Numbered from the stretch's first letter, positions 27,749 through 36,715 are shown. The stretch: DNA of 64,000 nt from Nocardia cyriacigeorgica (GCF_029868385.1 NZ_JARWNX010000027.1:1-64000); one strand, 5' to 3'. The notes: a model not told the origin generated them from the sequence alone. Program-made: numbers and translations.

Positions 27749-28894
27749 GTGGCGTCAACGGTGCAGCCTGGCAGACCGTCTCGGACTCCGGTCGAGCGGC
27801 CGGGGCTCACGCGAGTCGAATGGGGGCGGCTGCTCGCGATGGCCGGGGTCATCATCGGGCTGCATGTGCTGGGGTGGGTCACGTTGGTCGCGTTCGTCGC
27901 GCCGCAGCATCTGAGCATCGGCGAGACGACACTGGGTGTAGGCGTCGGGCTGACCGCCTACACCCTCGGCATGCGGCACGCCTTCGACGCCGACCATATC
28001 GCCGCCATCGACAACACCACCCGCAAACTCATGCAGGACGGGCAGCGGCCGATGTCGGTGGGATTCTTCTTCTCGCTCGGACATTCCACCGTGGTCTTCG
28101 CCCTCGCGCTCCTGATCGCGGCGGGCATCAAGGCCATCGCGGGACCGGTGCAGGACGATTCGTCCTGGTTGCAGCGCTACACCGGATTGATCGGCACCAC
28201 CGTGTCCGGTGCGTTCCTCTATCTCATCGCGATCATCAATATCGCGGTGCTGGTGGGAATTCTGCGGGTGTTCCGAAATATGCGTCACGGTGCCTGCGAT
28301 GAGCGGGAACTGGAACGGCAACTGAATCAGCGGGGGCTGATGAATCGGTTGCTCGCCCCGGTGATGAAGACGGTGACCAAACCGTGGCAGATGTATCCGG
28401 TGGGGGTGCTGTTCGGCCTCGGCTTCGATACCGCGACCGAGGTGGCGCTACTGGTATTGGCAGGTACGAGCGCGGCGGCGGGGCTGCCGTGGTACGCGAT
28501 CCTCTGCCTGCCGATTCTGTTCGCCGCGGGCATGACCCTGTTCGACACCATCGACGGCACGTTCATGAACTTCGCCTACGGCTGGGCCTTCGCCGAACCC
28601 GTGCGCAAGGTCTACTACAACATCACCATCACCGCGCTGTCGGTGGTGGTCGCACTCGGCATCGGCACCGTGCAACTGCTGGTGCTGTTCGCCGAGCAGT
28701 TCGGCTGGACGGGCGGTTTCTGGGATCGGATCAACGGTATCGATCTGAACCTGCTCGGCTATTTCGTCGTCGGCCTGTTCGTGGTCACCTGGGTGATCGC
28801 CCTGCTCACCTGGCGTTATGGTCATATCGAGGAGAAGTGGAGCGCGCGATTGCGCGCCGATGTACCGTCGCCGGGCGGCCTGCCGCAGCGTTGA
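27749..28894 (+). CDS. nicT: High-affinity nickel permease (NiCoT family)
   Basis: 381-aa integral membrane nickel/cobalt uptake protein with about eight helices. The family signature RHAFDADHIAAIDN (H-x4-D-H) is in helix II, with LGHSTVVF and LGFDTATEVALL as the other conserved signatures. GTG 27749 follows AAGGG by 6 nt. Nickel supplied here would serve the hydrogenase cluster that begins 68 nt downstream. Expression is probably controlled by the divergent Fur-family regulator via the palindrome just upstream. Confidence 0.93.
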   Translation: MASTVQPGRPSRTPVERPGLTRVEWGRLLAMAGVIIGLHVLGWVTLVAFVAPQHLSIGETTLGVGVGLTAYTLGMRHAFDADHIAAIDNTTRKLMQDGQRPMSVGFFFSLGHSTVVFALALLIAAGIKAIAGPVQDDSSWLQRYTGLIGTTVSGAFLYLIAIINIAVLVGILRVFRNMRHGACDERELERQLNQRGLMNRLLAPVMKTVTKPWQMYPVGVLFGLGFDTATEVALLVLAGTSAAAGLPWYAILCLPILFAAGMTLFDTIDGTFMNFAYGWAFAEPVRKVYYNITITALSVVVALGIGTVQLLVLFAEQFGWTGGFWDRINGIDLNLLGYFVVGLFVVTWVIALLTWRYGHIEEKWSARLRADVPSPGGLPQR

Positions 28895-28962
28895 GAACCG
28901 GTGCCGCGCGCCGAGGGGGAGGAGTAGCGTGAGAGGTCTCCACGCGTCGAATCGAGGCCATT

Positions 28963-29337
28963 GTGCACGAGATGGCGATAACCAGCAGTGTGGTCGATAC
29001 CGTCTGTGAATGCGCGGCGGGACGTCGCGTGCACAGTGTGACGGTGGAGGTGGGCGCGCTGTGCGCCGTGGTGCCGGAGGCGATGCAGTTCTGCTTCGAA
29101 TTGATCGCCGAGGGCACGATCGCCGAGGGTGCGCGCCTCGATATCCGCATTGTCCCGGGCACGGCGACCTGCGCCGCCTGCGGTCACCGATTCGAACTGG
29201 CCGATCTGATCCTGCTGTGCCCCTGCGGCAGCAGCGATATCGAGGTCGAGTCCGGGCGTGAACTGCGCATCCATTCGATGGAGGTGAGCCAGCCATGTGC
29301 GCAACCTGCGGGTGCGGCGATGATGGAAGCACTGTGA
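28963..29337 (+). CDS. hypA: Hydrogenase nickel-insertion protein HypA
   Basis: 124-aa nickel metallochaperone that, with HypB, inserts Ni into the hydrogenase large subunit. MHEMAI at the N-terminus gives the His2 nickel ligand. The zinc site is CAAC followed by CPCG: the second pair is C-x-C instead of the usual C-x2-C, one residue shorter than in E. coli HypA. GTG 28963 begins the family-typical MHE. It overlaps hypB by 43 nt in another frame. Confidence 0.93.
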   Translation: MHEMAITSSVVDTVCECAAGRRVHSVTVEVGALCAVVPEAMQFCFELIAEGTIAEGARLDIRIVPGTATCAACGHRFELADLILLCPCGSSDIEVESGRELRIHSMEVSQPCAQPAGAAMMEAL

Positions 29338-30227
29338 TCACGGCCATCCCGCACCGACCTACGACTCACGACGATCAGCCGCACGACGAGCACGGTCATT
29401 CCCATGAGTATCCGCACGACCACGAGCATCCGCACGGTCACGAACACTCGCATGACCATGACCACGAGCACCCGCACGAACACCCGCATGGTCACGAGCA
29501 CTCGCACGACCACGCCTCCGGCGACCACGTACATATCCCGCGCACCGAAACGGTGACCTTGGAGCAGAAAGTCCTGGCCAAGAACGACGAACTGGCCGAG
29601 GGCATCCGGCGGCACCTGGTCGAGCGCGGCATCCTCGCCCTCAATCTGACCAGCTCACCCGGCTCCGGCAAGACCACGCTGCTCGAACGTACCCTGCGCG
29701 AGCTGGCCGACCTGCCGATCGCGGTGGTCGAAGGCGATCAGGAGACCCTGCTGGACGCCGAGCGGATCCGCGCCGCCGGGCGGCCGGTGGTGCAGGTCAA
29801 TACCGGTGCGGGCTGTCATCTGGATGCCGCGATGATGCGCGGGGCCCTCGAGACGCTCGATCCCGCGCCGGGGACGCTGCTGTTCATCGAGAATGTCGGC
29901 AATCTGGTCTGTCCGGCACTGTTCGATCTCGGTGAGCACGCGAAGGTCGTGGTGATCTCGGTGACCGAGGGCACCGATAAACCGTTGAAATACCCGCATA
30001 TGTTCGCCGCCGCATCGCTGGTACTGGTGAACAAAATTGATCTGCTGCCGTACGTCGATTTCGATCTGGAACTGTGCGGACGGCATGCGAACGCGGTCAA
30101 TCCGGGGATCGAGTTATTGCCGCTGTCGGCGACCACCGGTGCGGGCATGAACGAGTGGTACGAGTGGTTGTTCGCGCAGCGGGCGAGCATGGCTGATCAC
30201 CTTGAGGATGTGTCGGGCCGCGCCTAG
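29295..30227 (+). CDS. hypB: Hydrogenase maturation GTPase HypB
   Basis: 310-aa GTPase of the SIMIBI class that stores and transfers nickel. The N-terminus MCATCGCG is the high-affinity nickel motif (CxxCGC type). Residues 20-76 form a His/Asp/Glu-rich segment with tandem HEHPHGHEHSHDH-type repeats that can bind many Ni or Zn ions. P-loop GSGKTTLL is near residue 122, switch regions VVEGDQETLLDAERI and the metal site GAGCHLDAAM, and NKID at 240. It overlaps hypA by 43 nt and ends just before the hydrogenase promoter region. Confidence 0.95.
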   Translation: MCATCGCGDDGSTVITAIPHRPTTHDDQPHDEHGHSHEYPHDHEHPHGHEHSHDHDHEHPHEHPHGHEHSHDHASGDHVHIPRTETVTLEQKVLAKNDELAEGIRRHLVERGILALNLTSSPGSGKTTLLERTLRELADLPIAVVEGDQETLLDAERIRAAGRPVVQVNTGAGCHLDAAMMRGALETLDPAPGTLLFIENVGNLVCPALFDLGEHAKVVVISVTEGTDKPLKYPHMFAAASLVLVNKIDLLPYVDFDLELCGRHANAVNPGIELLPLSATTGAGMNEWYEWLFAQRASMADHLEDVSGRA

Positions 30228-30232
30228 ACTGA

Positions 30233-30248
30233 CGTGATCAGGATCACA
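30233..30248. promoter_or_regulatory. CRP-type palindrome before the hydrogenase structural genes
   Basis: CGTGA-TCAGGA-TCACA, matching the CRP/Rv3676 consensus at 9 of 10 half-site bases, with a perfect inner GTGATC/GATCAC. A weak promoter TAGACT (30225-30230), 16 nt, CATAAA (30247-30252) encloses it; if that promoter is used, the position is repressing. Confidence 0.5.
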
Positions 30249-30253
30249 TAAAT

Positions 30254-30286
30254 GGCGCGGTCCGTCAGCCCCCAAGGGGCCGCGCC
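30254..30286 (+). other. Leader hairpin upstream of hhyS
   Basis: Outer stem GGCGCGG (30254-30260) with CCGCGCC (30280-30286) and inner CCCC-AA-GGGG (30270-30279). It lies 34 nt before the hydrogenase small-subunit start, could stabilise the mRNA 5' end or act as a weak attenuator after hypB. Confidence 0.45.
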
Positions 30287-30320
30287 GGGTGAGGCAACAG
30301 CTTCAGGAGGGTGGCATTCC

Positions 30321-31376
30321 ATGCCGACTCGCGAAGCAGTCGAAGCCGAAGACACGTTGATCCATGTGCTGTGGATCAACGCGGGTCTGAGCTGTGACGG
30401 TGACTCGGTGGCGTTGACTGCCGCCACCCAGCCCAGTGTCGAGGAAATAGCGCTCGGTTCATTGCCGGGGCTGCCTCAGGTCGCCGTACATTGGCCGCTG
30501 ATCGATTTCGAATGCGGCCCGACCGGGGGAGCCGATGACTTCCTCGAATGGTTCTTCAAGGCCGACCGCGGTGAACTCGAGCCGTTCGTGCTGGTCGTGG
30601 AGGGCTCGATTCCCAATGAGCAATTACACACCGAAGGCTATTGGTGCGGGTTCGGCAACAACCCGGACACCGGCCAGCCGATGACCACCAGCGAATGGCT
30701 CGACCGGCTCGCACCGAAGGCCACCGCGGTGGTCGCGGTGGGCACCTGCGCCACCTACGGCGGTATTCACGCCATGGCCGGTAATCCCACCGGCGCGATG
30801 GGTGTGCCGGACTATCTCGGTTGGGAATGGACGAGCAAGGCCGATATCCCGATCGTCTGTGTGCCGGGCTGCCCCATTCATCCCGACAATCTGTCCGAGA
30901 CGCTGACCTATCTGCTCTATATGGCCACCGGCCAGGCGCCGATGATCCCGCTCGACGAATCGCTGCGACCGAAGTGGTTGTTCGGCGCGACGGTGCACGA
31001 GGGTTGTGATCGCGCCGGGTATTACGAGCAGGGTGATTTCGCCACCGAATACGGCTCACCCAAATGCATCGTGAAGCTCGGCTGCTGGGGTCCGGTCGTG
31101 AAATGCAATGTGCCCAAACGTGGATGGATCAACGGCGTGGGCGGCTGCCCCAATGTGGGCGGCATCTGTATCGGCTGCACCATGCCGGGATTCCCGGACA
31201 AGTTCATGCCGTTCATGGACGAGCCGCCGGGCGGCAAACTGTCGTCGACGGCGTCGGGACTGTACGGATCGGTGATCCGCAGCCTGCGTCATATCACCGC
31301 GCGGACGGTCGACAAGGAACCGCACTGGCGGCACCGGGGAACCAAGCTGGATACCGGCGCGACACGCACCTGGTAG
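30321..31376 (+). CDS. hhyS: Group 1h [NiFe]-hydrogenase small subunit
   Basis: 351-aa FeS-carrying subunit of an actinobacterial-type uptake hydrogenase that oxidises atmospheric H2. The opening TLIHVLWINAGLSCDGDSV has C-x-G-D in place of the usual proximal-cluster CxxC, the 3Cys-1Asp ligand set described for the Ralstonia actinobacterial-type enzyme. Medial/distal ligands appear in VGTCATYGG, VCVPGCP, GCDRAGYY, CIVKLGCWGPVVKC and CPNVGGICIGCTMPGFPD. No Tat signal is present, consistent with group 1h. ATG 30321 follows AGGAGG (30306-30311); ATG 30252 lacks such a site. Confidence 0.95.
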   Translation: MPTREAVEAEDTLIHVLWINAGLSCDGDSVALTAATQPSVEEIALGSLPGLPQVAVHWPLIDFECGPTGGADDFLEWFFKADRGELEPFVLVVEGSIPNEQLHTEGYWCGFGNNPDTGQPMTTSEWLDRLAPKATAVVAVGTCATYGGIHAMAGNPTGAMGVPDYLGWEWTSKADIPIVCVPGCPIHPDNLSETLTYLLYMATGQAPMIPLDESLRPKWLFGATVHEGCDRAGYYEQGDFATEYGSPKCIVKLGCWGPVVKCNVPKRGWINGVGGCPNVGGICIGCTMPGFPDKFMPFMDEPPGGKLSSTASGLYGSVIRSLRHITARTVDKEPHWRHRGTKLDTGATRTW

Positions 31377-31386
31377 GAGAACTTCG

Positions 31387-33183
31387 ATGACTCAGATCAT
31401 CCCGGAGCCGACTCATCGCCGCATCGAACCGGACGCTCTCGTCGAGATGGCGTGGGATCCGATCACTCGTATCGTCGGCAGCCTCGGCATCTACACCAAA
31501 ATAGATTTCGCCAATCGGGAAGTGGTCGAGTGTCACAGCACCTCGTCCATCTTCCGCGGATATTCGATCTTCATGCGCGGTAAGGACCCACGGGACGCGC
31601 ATTTCATCACCAGCCGGATCTGCGGTATCTGCGGTGACAACCACGCCACCTGCTCGTGCTACTGCCAGAACATGGCGTACGGGGTGAAGCCGCCGCATCT
31701 GGGCGAATGGATCGTCAATCTCGGCGAGGCGGCCGAGTACATGTTCGACCACAACATCTTCCAGGAGAATCTGGTCGGGGTGGATTTCTGCGAGAAGATG
31801 GTGTCGGAGACCAATCCCGGTGTGCTGGCACGAGCCGAGCAAACCGAGGCGCCGCATGCCGAGGCGCACGGCTATCGGACCATCGCCGACATCATGCGTG
31901 CGCTGAATCCGTTCACCGGCGAGTTCTATCGCGAAGCACTGATGGTGAGCCGCTACACGCGGGAGATGTTCTGCCTCATGGAGGGCAGGCATGTGCATCC
32001 ATCGACGTTGTATCCCGGTGGTGTCGGCACGGTGGCCACCATTCAGCTGATGACCGACTACATGTCGCGGCTGATGCGATATGTGGAGTTCATGAAGAAG
32101 GTCGTGCCCATGCACGACGATCTGTTCGACTTCTTCTACGAGGCGCTGCCCGGCTACGACCAGGTGGGTTTGCGACGCACTCTGCTCGGCTGCTGGGGAT
32201 CGTTCCAGGACCCCGAGGTATGCAATTTCGCCTATAAGGATATGGAGGAGTGGGGCAGGCGGATGTTCGTCACGCCCGGTGTGGTCGTGGACGGCAAGCT
32301 GCTCACCACATCACTGGTCGATATCAATCTCGGGATCCGAATTCTGCTCGGCAGTTCGTATTACGAGGACTGGACCGATCAGGAGATGTTCGTGCGGACC
32401 GATCCGCTCGGCAATCCCGTCGACCGGCGCCATCCCTGGAATCAGCACACCAATCCCAAACCGCAGAAACGCGATCTGGAGGACAAGTACAGCTGGGTGA
32501 TGTCGCCGCGCTGGTTCGACGGCACCGATCATCTCGCGCTCGATACCGGTGGCGGTCCGCTCGCCCGGTTGTGGTCGACCGCACTGGCGGGACTCGTCGA
32601 TATCGGATACGTGCAGTCGACCGGACACAGTGTGCGGATCAATCTGCCGAAGACCGCGTTGAAGGGTCCGGTGGAATTGGAGTGGAAGATCCCCGCCTAC
32701 GGCAGCAATACGATCGAACGCAACCGCGCGCGCACCTATTTCCAGGCGTACGCGGCCGCCTGCGCACTGGATTTCGCGGAGCAGGCACTGGTGGAGATCC
32801 GGGCCGGACGAACCAAGACCTGGGAGGCGTTCGATGTGCCCGATGAGGGCATCGGCTGCGGATTCACCGAGGCCGTGCGTGGTGTGCTGTCGCATCACAT
32901 GGTGATCCGGGACGGCAAGATCGCCAACTACCACCCGTATCCGCCGACGCCGTGGAACGCCAATCCGCGCGACAGCTTCGGCACACCGGGCCCCTATGAG
33001 GACGCGGTACAGGGCCAACCCATCTTCGAGGAGAACGACCGGGAGAACTTCAAAGGCATCGACATCATGCGCACGGTGCGCAGTTTCGACCCGTGCCTGC
33101 CCTGCGGGGTGCACATGTACCTCGGCGAGGGAAAGACACTGGAGAAGCTGCACTCCCCGACGCAGACGCCGACCGCGCGGTGA
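31387..33183 (+). CDS. hhyL: Group 1h [NiFe]-hydrogenase large subunit
   Basis: 598-aa catalytic subunit holding the Ni-Fe(CN)2CO site. L1 motif RICGICGDNHATC near residue 77 and L2 motif DPCLPCGVHMYL near residue 572 supply the four Cys ligands; the segment after the L2 His (about 20 residues) should be removed by the maturation protease encoded downstream. ATG 31387 follows AGGAG by 7 nt and the gene starts 10 nt after hhyS. The length and the C-terminal EKLHSPTQTP type tail match group 1h enzymes. Confidence 0.96.
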   Translation: MTQIIPEPTHRRIEPDALVEMAWDPITRIVGSLGIYTKIDFANREVVECHSTSSIFRGYSIFMRGKDPRDAHFITSRICGICGDNHATCSCYCQNMAYGVKPPHLGEWIVNLGEAAEYMFDHNIFQENLVGVDFCEKMVSETNPGVLARAEQTEAPHAEAHGYRTIADIMRALNPFTGEFYREALMVSRYTREMFCLMEGRHVHPSTLYPGGVGTVATIQLMTDYMSRLMRYVEFMKKVVPMHDDLFDFFYEALPGYDQVGLRRTLLGCWGSFQDPEVCNFAYKDMEEWGRRMFVTPGVVVDGKLLTTSLVDINLGIRILLGSSYYEDWTDQEMFVRTDPLGNPVDRRHPWNQHTNPKPQKRDLEDKYSWVMSPRWFDGTDHLALDTGGGPLARLWSTALAGLVDIGYVQSTGHSVRINLPKTALKGPVELEWKIPAYGSNTIERNRARTYFQAYAAACALDFAEQALVEIRAGRTKTWEAFDVPDEGIGCGFTEAVRGVLSHHMVIRDGKIANYHPYPPTPWNANPRDSFGTPGPYEDAVQGQPIFEENDRENFKGIDIMRTVRSFDPCLPCGVHMYLGEGKTLEKLHSPTQTPTAR

Positions 33184-33211
33184 TCTCGCACCGATCGGTG
33201 GGAGGCGTGCG

Positions 33212-34111
33212 GTGAACGATCGCCCGGTAGACCACGACGATCACTGGCGCGAGGCCGGTGAGCGGATCGAGACCCTGCTCGACGCCGCCTCGGCGGGTGG
33301 TGCGGCCGCCCGTGAGCGCGCCGAGCAGCTGGTGCACGAACTGGTCGAGCTGTACGGCGCGGGATTGCGGCGGATCGTCGAACGACTCGACGACACCGCG
33401 ATCGAGGAGCTGACCGGCGATGATCTCGTCGCCAGTCTGCTGCTGGTGCACGGTTTGCATCCGCATGATGTGCAGACCAGGGTGCGGACCGCGCTCGACG
33501 TTGTGCGGCCCTATCTCGGATCGCACGGCGGCGACGTCACCCTGGTGGGGGTCGATGCCGGGGTGGTGCTGCTGGAGCTGGCGGGCAGTTGCCGCAGCTG
33601 CCCGTCGTCGTCGGTGACCTTGGAACTGGCCGTCGAGGAGGCGGTGCGCGCCGCGGCGCCGGAGATCGAACGTATCGAGGTGGTCGCCGCCGCGCCCGAT
33701 ACCGCGGGCGATGTGTTCTCCGCTGATTCGCTGTTCACTCGGGTGCGGTCGGCGCCGTCGCATGCGGGTAGCTGGGTGAGTGTGCCCGAGCTGGAAGAGC
33801 TGGCTCCCGGTGAGGTCGGCGGGTTCGTGGTCGCCGGACTGGCGGTGCTGGCCTGCCGGATCGGCACGGATCTGTTCGTCTACCGCGATCACTGCGCGAA
33901 CTGCGACAACTCGCTGGCCGGTGCGGTGGTGCAGCGTCGCGTCGGATATCCGGTGGGTGACGCTGTTCTGGTCTGCCCGCGCTGCCGGGCGCACTACGAC
34001 GTGGTGCACGCCGGGGCCAGGGTGGATGGCGACGGACACCTCGACCCGTTGCCGGTGCTCATACGCGATGGACAGCCCGCGGTCGCGGTGCCGGTGGAGG
34101 TGGCCGGATGA
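33212..34111 (+). CDS. NifU-domain/Rieske-like protein of the hydrogenase cluster (HhyE type)
   Basis: 299 aa. Residues about 90-160 are an NFU-type Fe-S domain (HGGDVTLVGVDAGVVLLELA, then GSCRSCPSSSVTLELAVEEA with the CxxC). The C-terminal half is Rieske-like: VYRDHCANCDNSLAGA and VLVCPRCRAHYDVVHAG, with C-x2-C and C-x2-C-x2-H pairs rather than the textbook C-x-H/C-x2-H. It is probably the electron-transfer or cluster-donating partner between the hydrogenase and quinone, as proposed for group 1h accessory proteins. GTG 33212 follows GGGAGG by 6 nt; it overlaps the next gene by 4 nt. Confidence 0.82.
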   Translation: MNDRPVDHDDHWREAGERIETLLDAASAGGAAARERAEQLVHELVELYGAGLRRIVERLDDTAIEELTGDDLVASLLLVHGLHPHDVQTRVRTALDVVRPYLGSHGGDVTLVGVDAGVVLLELAGSCRSCPSSSVTLELAVEEAVRAAAPEIERIEVVAAAPDTAGDVFSADSLFTRVRSAPSHAGSWVSVPELEELAPGEVGGFVVAGLAVLACRIGTDLFVYRDHCANCDNSLAGAVVQRRVGYPVGDAVLVCPRCRAHYDVVHAGARVDGDGHLDPLPVLIRDGQPAVAVPVEVAG

Positions 34112-34734
34112 ACACCTCGTTCTCGGTGCTGCGTCGGCTCGCCACCCGCCCGCCGTTGCCCACGGAACAACGCTGCGAGATGTGCGCGGAACCGATTCCG
34201 GAACCGCATCAGCATGTGGTGAATATCGAGGGCCGCCAGCTGTTGTGCGTATGCCGCGGCTGCTATCTGCTGTTCACCGATCCGGAGGCGGCCCTGCGGT
34301 ATCGGGCCGTGCCCGACCGGTATCTGGCATTTCCCCAGGTCGATATCTCGCCCGCCGAATGGGATGCGCTGGAAATCCCGGTGGGCCTGGCGTTCTTCTT
34401 CCGCAATTCGGCGCTCGGGCGCACGGTGGCGTTCTATCCCGGGCCCGCCGGTGCCACCGAATCCGAACTGCCACTGGATGAATGGCAGGACCTGCTGTAC
34501 CGGCATCCCGAACTCGATGTGCTCGCCGCCGACGTGGAGGCGCTGCTGATCCGCATGCCCGAACGCGGTGGCCGCGGCGGATGCCTGCTGCTACCGATCG
34601 ACGCCTGCTACGAGTTCGTCGGCCGGATGCGGCTGCTGTGGCGCGGTTTCGACGGCGGCCAGGACGCACGCCGCTATATCGACGAATTCTTCACCGCGAT
34701 GACCGAACGCGCCGGCGGGGGTGAGCCGCGATGA
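34108..34734 (+). CDS. DUF5947-family hydrogenase-cluster protein
   Basis: 208 aa, function unknown. N-terminal metal site is likely: CEMCAEPIPEPHQHVV and LLCVCRGCYLLF give CxxC and CxCxxC pairs plus His, like a zinc ribbon or small FeS site. The rest is a mixed alpha/beta domain with a conserved-looking VGLAFFFRNSALGRTVAFYP and an acidic helix WQDLLYRHPELDVLAADVEA. It overlaps both neighbours by 4 nt (ATGA), so it is made together with the hydrogenase and the NifU/Rieske-like protein. A role in assembly or electron transfer is inferred from context only. Confidence 0.72.
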   Translation: MNTSFSVLRRLATRPPLPTEQRCEMCAEPIPEPHQHVVNIEGRQLLCVCRGCYLLFTDPEAALRYRAVPDRYLAFPQVDISPAEWDALEIPVGLAFFFRNSALGRTVAFYPGPAGATESELPLDEWQDLLYRHPELDVLAADVEALLIRMPERGGRGGCLLLPIDACYEFVGRMRLLWRGFDGGQDARRYIDEFFTAMTERAGGGEPR

Positions 34735-35381
34735 GCCCGGCGCATTCGATCACCTTCGCCGTGCTGGATATCCGCCCGGAACCCTATTCGGTCGCCCCGG
34801 TGCTGTCGGCGCGGGTGGGTATCGCCGCGCTGGCCGAGGAACCGGTGCACGCGATCGCCCTGCGCGCGCAGGTGCGGATCGAGCCGAACCGGCGCACCTA
34901 CAGCAATACCGAGAGCGCCGGACTGCACGATCTGTTCGGCGAGCGTGAGCGTTGGCACGACACACAGCGCTCGTTCCTGTGGATGCACTGCGCCACCATG
35001 GTTCCCGGCTTCTCCGGCGGATACGAGGTGGATCTGCCCATGCTGTGCACCTACGACCTCGAGGTCGCCGGATCGAAGTACATGCACGCACTGCGCGAGG
35101 GCACGGTGCCGCTGATCTTCCTGTTCAGCGGGACGGTATTCATCAAGGGCACAAGCGGTTTCGCGATTCAACAGGTGCCGTGGGATCGCGACGACAAGTT
35201 CGATATGCCCATCGCGGTCTGGGATCAGCTGATGGCCGTGCACTTCCCCGACAGCGGCTGGGTGCGGCTGTCGACGGAGACGCTGGACGCGCTGTCGGCG
35301 TACAAATCCCGCCGCGGCCTGATCGGTTACGACCAGGCCGTCACCGAACTGCTGGCCGCGCGGGAGGGAGAGGTGACATGA
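34731..35381 (+). CDS. DUF6084-family hydrogenase-cluster protein
   Basis: 216 aa, function unknown, recognised as the DUF6084 type found beside group 1h hydrogenases. The N-terminal half looks like a beta-sandwich (SITFAVLDIRPEPYS, VSARVGI, IALRAQVRIEPNRRTY), followed by FLWMHCATMVPGFSGGYEVD and KYMHALREGTVPLIFLFSGT. No metal motif or membrane helix is visible. The start overlaps the previous stop by 4 nt. Confidence 0.7.
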   Translation: MSPAHSITFAVLDIRPEPYSVAPVLSARVGIAALAEEPVHAIALRAQVRIEPNRRTYSNTESAGLHDLFGERERWHDTQRSFLWMHCATMVPGFSGGYEVDLPMLCTYDLEVAGSKYMHALREGTVPLIFLFSGTVFIKGTSGFAIQQVPWDRDDKFDMPIAVWDQLMAVHFPDSGWVRLSTETLDALSAYKSRRGLIGYDQAVTELLAAREGEVT

Positions 35382-36715
35382 GCGTCGACGTCGGCGACGG
35401 GGCCCGCGCCCAGGCGCGAGCGGTGGCCGATGCGGTGCTGTACGAGGGCTATCTGCTCTATCCCTATCGGGCCGATTCGCAGAAGAACCAGTCGCGCTGG
35501 CAGTTCGGTGTACTGGGCCCGCGCGACGCCGCCGCCTCCGGGCTCGGCGAGGACGCCGAGATCTCGGCGCAATTCCTGGTCGATGCCACCGGCTCGGCCA
35601 CCCTCACCCTGACGGTGCGATTCCTCCAGCTCCAGCGCCGGACCGTCTGCGATGGCATGGGCGAGGCGGTCGAGCGGCTGGTGGTGGACGGCCGAACCTG
35701 GATCAGCTGGGACGAGGCCGTCGAACAGGAGACCACCGTCGGTCCGCTACCGGTGACCGGCGGCAGCTTCGATCTCGAGATACCGGGTGGCACCCGGCGC
35801 GAGCGGATTCCGTCGGCCACCGGCGCGGAGGCGGGCACGCTGGTGCGGACCCGGCAGCCGTTGACCGGGCAGCTCGAACTGTCGGTGCGACCCGTCGGCG
35901 ATATCGCGCGCATCACCGTCACGGTGCGCAATCTCGGCGATCCGGCCACCGACAAGGACGACGCCATCGCGCGATCGTTCATCGGTGCGCATGTGATCGC
36001 CGACATCGATGGCGGGGCCTTCCTGTCCCTGCTCGACCCACCCCCCGCGGCTGCCGAGGCGGCGGCGGACTGCGTTCAGCACCGTTGCTTCCCTGTGCTC
36101 GCCGGGCCGGAGGGTTCGCACGGCCTACTACTGATCTCGCCGATCGTCCTCTACGACCACCCGCGAATAGCCCCGGAAAGCGAAGGCCCGCTGTTCGATT
36201 CGACCGAGATCGACGAGATCCTGACGCTGCGGGTGATGACCCTGACCGAGGCCGAGAAGGAACGGGCCCGCGCCACCGATCCGCGCGCCGCCCAGATCAT
36301 CGACCGATGTGCGGCCATGAGCCCCGAGGAGCTGGCGCGGCTGCACGGCACACTGCGCGATCCCGGTCTCGACGGACCGCGTGTGCTGCCCGACCTGGAC
36401 ACGGACACACCGTGGTGGGATCCAGTGGCCGACGGCTCGGTACGACCCGACAGTGACGCCGTACTGGTCGGCGGGGTGCGGGTGGCCAAGGACAGCCGGG
36501 TTCGGTTGCGGCCGTCGCGGCGGGCCGACGCACAGGACCTCTTCTATACCGGGCGAACGGCGCGGGTCGCGTCGGTGCACGAGGACGTCGACGGGCAGGT
36601 GCACATCGCGGTGGTCGTCGATGACGATCCGGCGGCCGAGCTGCACGAATGGTACGGCCGCTATCTCTATTTCGCCCCGGACGAGGTCGAGCCGCTCGAC
36701 GGTCCGTTGCTATGA
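35378..36715 (+). CDS. Conserved hydrogenase-cluster protein, unknown function
   Basis: 445 aa. No catalytic motif is recognised. N-terminal region LYEGYLLYPYRADSQKNQSRWQFGVLGP is typical of a family that accompanies group 1h hydrogenases. The C-terminus (VRLRPSRRADAQDLFYTGRTARV...YLYFAPDEVEPLD) looks like a small beta-barrel of the kind that follows other hydrogenase-associated proteins. Four-nt overlaps on both sides put it firmly in the operon. It may chaperone the subunits; this is a guess from context. Confidence 0.72.
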   Translation: MSVDVGDGARAQARAVADAVLYEGYLLYPYRADSQKNQSRWQFGVLGPRDAAASGLGEDAEISAQFLVDATGSATLTLTVRFLQLQRRTVCDGMGEAVERLVVDGRTWISWDEAVEQETTVGPLPVTGGSFDLEIPGGTRRERIPSATGAEAGTLVRTRQPLTGQLELSVRPVGDIARITVTVRNLGDPATDKDDAIARSFIGAHVIADIDGGAFLSLLDPPPAAAEAAADCVQHRCFPVLAGPEGSHGLLLISPIVLYDHPRIAPESEGPLFDSTEIDEILTLRVMTLTEAEKERARATDPRAAQIIDRCAAMSPEELARLHGTLRDPGLDGPRVLPDLDTDTPWWDPVADGSVRPDSDAVLVGGVRVAKDSRVRLRPSRRADAQDLFYTGRTARVASVHEDVDGQVHIAVVVDDDPAAELHEWYGRYLYFAPDEVEPLDGPLL

